From NCBI GenBank assembly GCA_964469155.1, contig CAYXXU010000031.1, positions 1 to 47,744 on the forward strand: a DNA stretch of 47,744 nt, in the 5' to 3' direction. How positions within the stretch are numbered: position 1 is the stretch's first letter; each line of letters begins with the position of its first letter. Below, one piece after another: positions 43,441 to 47,744 of the stretch. The notes beneath the pieces were generated by a model. That model searched no databases. It was not told the origin of the DNA and was given only the letters and a program-made list of their open reading frames with translations. The DNA is from CAIWKO01 sp964469155 (GTDB lineage: Bacteria > Bacteroidota > Bacteroidia > Bacteroidales > CAIWKO01). A program made the position numbers and the translations under genes.

Positions 43441-43458
43441 ACGGGATGCCTGTCCCGT
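43441..43458. other. Small hairpin in the glnS upstream region
   Basis: ACGGGA and TCCCGT form a 6-bp perfect stem with a 6-nt loop. An A-rich stretch follows on the plus strand, not T, so it is not a plus-strand terminator. It lies just upstream of the -7 box and could be a regulator site; nothing more can be said. Confidence 0.35.
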
Positions 43459-43468
43459 CAAAAAATAT

Positions 43469-43476
43469 TACCTTTG
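43469..43476 (+). promoter_or_regulatory. Candidate -7 box TACCTTTG for glnS
   Basis: It matches TAnnTTTG, 29 nt upstream of the ATG at 43506. It supports that start over the in-frame TTG at 43416, which lies inside the repeat element and upstream of the predicted transcript start. Confidence 0.6.
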
Positions 43477-43505
43477 TAAGCTCTTTTATAAAACAATACA
43501 TACCC

Positions 43506-45206
43506 ATGGAAGAAAACAAGCCGCAGGAGGGTTCCGAACCCAAAGAAACCATCGCCAGACCACTGAACTTCATCGAACAGATTATAGAGGAAGATAACAG
43601 GACCAGGAAATTTCAAAACCGTGTGCATACCCGTTTTCCGCCCGAACCCAACGGTTATCTTCATATAGGCCATGCCAAATCCATTTGCCTGAACTTCGGG
43701 CTTGCTAAAAAGTACGGCGGCAAGTGCAACCTGCGTTTCGACGATACCAATCCCACCAAGGAAGACACCGAATATGTGGATTCCATCAAGGAAGACGTGA
43801 AATGGCTGGGCTTCAACTGGGATGGAGAATACTATGCTTCGGATTATTTCGAGACCCTGTACGAATATGCCGTAAAGCTTATCAAAAAAGGCAAGGCCTA
43901 TGTGTGCGACCTGACTCAGGAAGAGATAGCCGCCACCCGCGGAACCGTCACCACGCCCGGAAGCGTGAGTCCATACGCATCGAGAAGTATTGATGAAAAC
44001 CTCGACCTGTTCACCCGCATGCGCCAGGGCGAATTCCCTGACGGGGCCAGGGTGTTGCGTGCACGCATCGATATGGCCTCGCCCAATATGCTGTTGCGCG
44101 ATCCCATTTTATACAGGATACTGCATTCGGAACATCACCGGACGGGTAACGCATGGTGTATTTATCCAATGTACGACTTTGCCCACGGACAATGCGACTC
44201 CATCGAACGCATCACCCATTCCATCTGTACGCTCGAATTTGAGGTGCACCGCCCTCTTTACGACTGGTTCATCAAAGAACTGGAAATTTATGCCCCCCAG
44301 CAGATTGAGTTTGCCCGCCTCAACATCAACTATACCGTGATGAGCAAGCGCAAGCTGCTTTCGCTGGTGCAGGAAAAGGTGGTAAATGGCTGGGACGACC
44401 CCCGCATGCCCACCATTTGCGGATTGCGACGTCGGGGTTATACCCCCGAATCGCTGCAGAATTTTGCCGAGGTGATCAGCGTGGCCAAACGCGATAATGT
44501 GATAGATGTTTCCCTGCTCGAGCATTGCCTGCGCGAAGACCTGAACAAAAGGGCACAGCGCATCATGGCGGTGCTGAACCCCATCAAACTGGTGCTGACC
44601 AATTTTCCCGAAGAGGGAGAAGAATGGCTGGAGGCCGTCAATAATCCCGAAGATCCTGCGGCAGGAACCCGCAAAGTGCCTTTTACCCGTGAACTTTATA
44701 TAGACCAGGACGATTTTATGGAGGTGCCTGCCCATAAATTTTTCCGCCTGAGCCCCGGTAACGAGGTCCGCCTGAAAAGCGCCTATATCATCCGCTGCAC
44801 CGATGTCATCAAAAATGCCGACGGCAGCATCAGAGAACTGCATGGAACCTACGACGCCAACACCCGTACCGGCCTGCCCGACAGCAACCGCAAGGTGAAA
44901 GGCACTATTCATTGGGTTTCGTTGAAATATGCCGTTGCCATAGAGACCCGTCTTTATGACAAGCTCTTCCTGCCCGAAAATCCTGAAGAGGTGGCCGAAG
45001 GCGAAGATTTCCGCAGCAACCTTAACCCCGATTCCTTAAAGGTCACTACCTCCTATGCCGAACCCTATATCCGCAACATGAAACCACTTGACAAGGTACA
45101 GTTCGAGCGGGTGGGCTATTTTTGTGCAGACAGCGATTCCACTGCCGAAAAACCGGTTTTGAACAAGACCGTAGGGCTGAAAGGAGCCTGGCAAAAACCT
45201 GCCTGA
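43506..45206 (+). CDS. glnS: Glutamine--tRNA ligase
   Basis: GlnS charges tRNA-Gln with glutamine. The 566-aa class I synthetase starts MEENKPQEGSEPKET. The HIGH motif is in FPPEPNGYLHIGHAKSICLNFGLA and the KMSKS-like motif is VMSKRKLLSLV. LRFDDTNPTKEDTEYVDSIKEDVKWLGF and WDDPRMPTICGLRRRGYTPESLQNF are typical of GlnS rather than GltX. The C-terminal anticodon-binding beta-barrels are complete. The gene is more GC-rich than the surrounding spacers and is bracketed by two direct repeat elements. The tRNA-Gln gene follows downstream. Confidence 0.98.
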   Translation: MEENKPQEGSEPKETIARPLNFIEQIIEEDNRTRKFQNRVHTRFPPEPNGYLHIGHAKSICLNFGLAKKYGGKCNLRFDDTNPTKEDTEYVDSIKEDVKWLGFNWDGEYYASDYFETLYEYAVKLIKKGKAYVCDLTQEEIAATRGTVTTPGSVSPYASRSIDENLDLFTRMRQGEFPDGARVLRARIDMASPNMLLRDPILYRILHSEHHRTGNAWCIYPMYDFAHGQCDSIERITHSICTLEFEVHRPLYDWFIKELEIYAPQQIEFARLNINYTVMSKRKLLSLVQEKVVNGWDDPRMPTICGLRRRGYTPESLQNFAEVISVAKRDNVIDVSLLEHCLREDLNKRAQRIMAVLNPIKLVLTNFPEEGEEWLEAVNNPEDPAAGTRKVPFTRELYIDQDDFMEVPAHKFFRLSPGNEVRLKSAYIIRCTDVIKNADGSIRELHGTYDANTRTGLPDSNRKVKGTIHWVSLKYAVAIETRLYDKLFLPENPEEVAEGEDFRSNLNPDSLKVTTSYAEPYIRNMKPLDKVQFERVGYFCADSDSTAEKPVLNKTVGLKGAWQKPA

Positions 45207-45212
45207 GAATAT

Positions 45213-45336
45213 TACCGACAGCACTAATAATATGGTCTAATTTTATCCCGATTCATTATACCATTTATTAGTAGCATCGGCATTAACCATTGTAACTTGT
45301 TTTTTAGATCAGATTAAAAAACAAGAACAATTGGTA
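45213..45336. repeat. Two-hairpin interspersed element, copy 2 (downstream of glnS)
   Basis: Same orientation as copy 1 and about nine-tenths identical by eye, with a 1-bp length difference. It starts 7 nt after the glnS stop. In hairpin B an A-to-G change in one arm (CTTATT to CTTGTT) is matched by a T-to-C change in the other (AATAAG to AACAAG), so pairing is kept. It lies between glnS and tRNA-Gln. Confidence 0.85.
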
Positions 45337-45375
45337 AAATTTTACTGAAAGGATACGATTTTCGTAAAACTTTTT

Positions 45376-45383
45376 TACTTTTG
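45376..45383 (+). promoter_or_regulatory. Candidate -7 box TACTTTTG for tRNA-Gln
   Basis: It matches TAnnTTTG, 11 nt upstream of the tRNA 5' end, which is suitable for transcription starting at or just before the tRNA. Confidence 0.55.
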
Positions 45384-45393
45384 CAGCGATTAT

Positions 45394-45466
45394 TGTTCCG
45401 TGGTGTAACTGGCAACACGTCTGACTCTGAATCAGAAGAGTCCAGGTTCGACCCCTGGCGGAACAA
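45394..45466 (+). tRNA. tRNA-Gln (anticodon CTG)
   Basis: This 73-nt cloverleaf has a 7-bp acceptor stem TGTTCCG/CGGAACA with discriminator A. The D arm is GTGT/ACAC. The anticodon stem TCTGA/TCAGA carries the loop CTCTGAA, so the anticodon is CTG (reads CAG). The T arm contains GGTTCGA. CCA is not encoded (CTA follows). Being next to glnS, it pairs the tRNA with its own synthetase. Confidence 0.95.
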
Positions 45467-45472
45467 CTAAGA

Positions 45473-45503
45473 AGCCCCGACCTGAATGGATCGGGGCTTT
45501 TTA
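45473..45503 (+). terminator. Rho-independent terminator after tRNA-Gln
   Basis: AGCCCCGA pairs with TCGGGGCT across an 11-nt loop, followed by a T-rich tract (TTTTTATTTA). It lies 6 nt after the tRNA and also separates it from the convergent rsgA. Confidence 0.88.
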
Positions 45504-45521
45504 TTTACATTGGCCGGCTGT

Positions 45522-46454
45522 TTATTCCCACTGGTTCAGATCAATATCTTCACCATAGAAGATACTGAGGTAGGAATTGTAGCGCGACATGCTAATGCGC
45601 CCGTTTTCAATTGCGGTTTTTACAGCACATACAGGTTCGCTGATATGAGTGCAATTGTAGAATTTGCATTGGGGCAGTAACTTGAACATTTCCGGAAAAT
45701 AATGTGTCAGATCCTCTCTTTTGAAATCTATCAGTCCGAATTCTTTAATTCCCGGCGTATCGATAATAAATCCGCCATTATTCAAACATAACATCTCGGT
45801 AAATGTTGTGGTGTGCTTTCCTTTTAAATAATATTCCGATATTTCGCCGGTCTTCCTGTTCAATTCGGGATCAATGGCGTTGATCAGGGCACTTTTACCC
45901 ACCCCGGAATGACCTGAAAACAGAACGATCTTGCCTTTCAACTGCCGGTTCAGTTCGTCAATATTATCGCCGCGTAAAGCCGAAACCATCAGGCAATTGT
46001 AGCCGGCTTTTTTATAAATGGTCTTGAGTTCGGCGAGTCTTTGCAAAAGCGCATCGTCGTATATGTCGACCTTGTTGAAAATAAGGGTAGCCGGAATGTG
46101 ATATGCTTCGGCAGTTACCAGAAAACGGTCGATGAAACCCGTTGAGGTTCGGGGCTGGGCAAGGGTGATCACCACATAAGCCATGTCGATGTTGGCCGCT
46201 ATGATGTGAATTTGCTTGGAAAGTTTTTTCGATTTGCGGACGATATAATTTTTGCGGGGATTGATCTTGTTGATGATGCCTATCTTTTCATTGAATTGAA
46301 ATTCGAATTCAACCGAATCGCCGACCGCTATAGGATTGGTTGCTTTCAGGCCTTTTATTCTATATTGCCCCTTTAGCTTACAATCGATATAATTTCCCTG
46401 ATCATCCCTGACCGAATACCAACTTCCGGTTGATTTATATACTATGCCGTTCAC
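45522..46454 (-). CDS. rsgA: Ribosome small-subunit-dependent GTPase A
   Basis: RsgA is a circularly permuted GTPase that acts in late 30S maturation. The 310-aa protein has an N-terminal OB domain (GSWYSVRDDQGNYIDCKLKGQYRIKG...VGDSVEFEFQ). The permuted G motifs follow: G4 FNKVDIYD, G1 FSGHSGVGKSALINAI, G2 around KHTTTF, and G3 DTPGIKEFG. A C-terminal zinc motif is seen as CKFYNCTHISEPVCAV (C-x5-C-x-H-x5-C). The start codon is GTG at 46452-46454. No upstream ATG fits before the cupin stop 6 nt away. Confidence 0.97.
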   Translation of the reverse strand: MNGIVYKSTGSWYSVRDDQGNYIDCKLKGQYRIKGLKATNPIAVGDSVEFEFQFNEKIGIINKINPRKNYIVRKSKKLSKQIHIIAANIDMAYVVITLAQPRTSTGFIDRFLVTAEAYHIPATLIFNKVDIYDDALLQRLAELKTIYKKAGYNCLMVSALRGDNIDELNRQLKGKIVLFSGHSGVGKSALINAIDPELNRKTGEISEYYLKGKHTTTFTEMLCLNNGGFIIDTPGIKEFGLIDFKREDLTHYFPEMFKLLPQCKFYNCTHISEPVCAVKTAIENGRISMSRYNSYLSIFYGEDIDLNQWE

Positions 46455-46460
46455 CCGTGG

Positions 46461-46730
46461 TCAACTGAATTGATAATATTTGCGAACCGGCTTTATCACA
46501 TTCCAGACACATTGCAGGCCTTTTTTGAATACCACAAAATCGCCTGCCTGAATGTGATATTTCCCATTTGCGGTTTCTATCTGAATTTCGCCTTCGATTA
46601 TCAGGCAGGCCTCCTGGCTGTCGTAATACCAATCGAAGCGGGATATTTCTTTGGTCCAAATGGGCCAGGAACGGATATTTTTTCCCCGAATTTCAGCTTC
46701 ACTGAGCTTACTAATAATTATTTCCGACAT
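46461..46730 (-). CDS. Small cupin-domain protein
   Basis: This 89-aa protein is a single small cupin: FDWYYDSQEACLIIEGEIQIETANGKYHIQAGDFVVFKKGLQCVWNVIKPVRKYYQF. The G-D-F-V-V-F-x-x-G stretch is cupin motif-like. The His/Glu metal ligands are only partly present (a Glu-Ala-Cys stretch rather than H-x-H), so metal binding is uncertain. It resembles DUF861-type ethanolamine-utilisation-like cupins. It is transcribed just before rsgA. Confidence 0.8.
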   Translation of the reverse strand: MSEIIISKLSEAEIRGKNIRSWPIWTKEISRFDWYYDSQEACLIIEGEIQIETANGKYHIQAGDFVVFKKGLQCVWNVIKPVRKYYQFS

Positions 46731-46792
46731 TGTTAGTACTATTATATTTTAGAAAATCAATACAATTAGGGCGATTTGTAATTCAAAAATTT

Positions 46793-46800
46793 TAACTTTG
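46793..46800 (+). promoter_or_regulatory. Candidate -7 box TAACTTTG for the T9SS cargo gene
   Basis: It matches TAnnTTTG, 25 nt before the ATG at 46825. A TTTG at 46775-46778 is only 14 nt upstream, too close for an ideal -33. Confidence 0.5.
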
Positions 46801-46824
46801 CTCAAAATTAATAAAATAAGCACT

Positions 46825-47589
46825 ATGAAAAAATCTTTACTCTTTTTTGTTGCCTGTATGATGTTTGTGTTTTACGCAGGTGTTTCATTCGGACAATGTA
46901 CTCCCGACCCAACTGTAACCGATCCGGAAGGAAACGGAGAAATGGTTCCCGACACCCTTGAAGTTGGAGAAAATTCTAATTTTGGTGAAAGACTTACCAT
47001 AATTGCTCCCGATACCGCCAGTGTGGGTTCCATGGGACATATTAATCTCCACCACATTGTAGTAGTTGGATATCAAAATAAACCAAGTTGGTTGAATACA
47101 GTTTGTAATCCAAGTAATTGTGAATTTATTGGAACCGCTTCGAGATGTGTATGGGCTTCTGGTTTTGCACCTCCTGCGAGCGCCGGTTTTTATGCTGTTG
47201 ATGTTTTGGTAGATGTTTTTGCATCTATTGCGGGAGTGCCTGTTTTGGTACAATCCAATTATAATAGCGGTATGCCCTTTGTAATTTTAGTTCATCCTGA
47301 AGGATGGGGCGTTACCGAAAGGGTTTATAAAGGATTTGGAATCAGAGAGGCACAGCCCAATCCGTTTAATAATACGGTTCAGGTTGGTTGCTTTACCGAA
47401 AAAGCACAAAATGTATCGCTGAAGGTGGTAGATATGGTTGGACAGGAAGTTTATTCTGAAATACTTAACTCCAAATCAGGTGATAATTATTTTCAGTTTA
47501 CCGGCGAAAATTTAAGCAACGGTATTTATTTTTATTCTATTATCGATGCACAGGGCCGCGTGATCACCAAAAAAATGATCAAATCGTAG
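46825..47589 (+). CDS. T9SS-exported protein with C-terminal sorting domain
   Basis: I start this 254-aa protein at MKKSLLFFVACMMFVFYAGVSFGQ, a clear signal peptide; the TTG nine codons earlier would lengthen it without reason. The mature N-terminal part (about 25-175) is a small beta-rich domain of unknown role with several Cys (CTPDPT, TVCNPSNCEFIG). The C-terminus is a type A T9SS sorting domain of about 75 residues: REAQPNPFNNTVQVGCFTEKAQNVSLKVVDMVGQEVY...GENLSNGIYFYSIIDAQGRVITKKMIKS. It should cross the outer membrane through the gliding/PorSS machinery and be anchored or released. No T9SS machinery gene is in the window. Confidence 0.92.
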   Translation: MKKSLLFFVACMMFVFYAGVSFGQCTPDPTVTDPEGNGEMVPDTLEVGENSNFGERLTIIAPDTASVGSMGHINLHHIVVVGYQNKPSWLNTVCNPSNCEFIGTASRCVWASGFAPPASAGFYAVDVLVDVFASIAGVPVLVQSNYNSGMPFVILVHPEGWGVTERVYKGFGIREAQPNPFNNTVQVGCFTEKAQNVSLKVVDMVGQEVYSEILNSKSGDNYFQFTGENLSNGIYFYSIIDAQGRVITKKMIKS

Positions 47590-47613
47590 GTATTTTTCAT
47601 CAAAATTTTGAGA

Positions 47614-47641
47614 GGCTGCCATTTTTTGGCGGCCTTTTTTT
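47614..47641 (+). terminator. Rho-independent terminator after the T9SS cargo gene
   Basis: GGCTGCC pairs with GGCGGCC (one T-G wobble) across an ATTTTT loop, followed by eight T residues, about 25 nt after the stop. Confidence 0.88.
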
Positions 47642-47744
47642 TATTGACCCTGTTGGAAGGATGTGACAGTGTGTTTTTGAATAGTTACATAGTCTCTCCT
47701 TATAAATGATATAAACAATTAGATGTCAATAAAATAACAAACAT

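Noticed and set aside
43416..43505. glnS starting at the upstream TTG
   Set aside because: The extra 30 residues would be translated from the repeat element and the predicted promoter, and do not resemble GlnS. The ATG at 43506 fits.

Overview
The window is about 47.7 kb of chromosome from a member of the Bacteroidota, most likely a Bacteroidales-like anaerobe. The evidence is a SusC/SusD outer-membrane pair, a type IX secretion (T9SS) C-terminal sorting domain, lineage-typical families (DUF4175, DUF5686, IPExxxVDY, MORN-variant repeats, YWQK-like), TAnnTTTG -7 promoter boxes, almost no Shine-Dalgarno sequences, and a 2-oxoacid:ferredoxin oxidoreductase. No rRNA, CRISPR array, intact insertion sequence or prophage was seen. 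Most genes are housekeeping.

Layout. 1-1195: AT-rich, repeat-littered flank with one small lipoprotein. 1196-13987: a long minus-strand block. It reads DUF4175 coiled-coil membrane protein, RsbW-like ATPase, ybeY, a polytopic glycosyltransferase-like membrane protein, mnmG, a methyltransferase, then a very large sensor histidine kinase. Two perfect 14-bp parS-type palindromes sit exactly in the two gaps bordering mnmG. 14306-19128: a susC/susD pair with its own promoter and terminator. 19264-22152: korA-korB. 22314-23051: an unknown 245-aa protein, followed by a degenerate 21-bp repeat array. 23428-27171: a minus-strand operon rpiB, lutB-like, IPExxxVDY, pyk. 27659-30902: nadA, a MORN-repeat protein and a LytTR response regulator. 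30906-33065: rnr. 33208-34092: a BASS-family transporter. 34149-35261: rpsF-rpsR-rplI with a full promoter and terminator. 35403-37343: an RsuA/RluB-type pseudouridine synthase with a 33-residue repeat tail, and yraN. 37454-39907: a DUF5686 outer-membrane protein. 40245-40475: a second 21-bp array. 40562-43238: terC, a metallophosphoesterase and folB. 43506-45466: glnS and tRNA-Gln(CTG), with glnS bracketed by two copies of a ~123-bp two-hairpin element. 45522-46730: rsgA and a cupin. 46825-47589: a T9SS cargo protein.

The observations that go beyond ordinary annotation are: (a) two arrays of a diverged 21-bp unit, each one lead unit plus ten units, in strict 21-bp register, with T5, C6 and C13 kept in all 20 units; (b) the parS pair around mnmG, which suggests an origin-proximal, centromere-like region; (c) the direct two-hairpin repeats around glnS, with a compensatory base change between copies. 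All coordinates and matches were read by eye; no database search was run.
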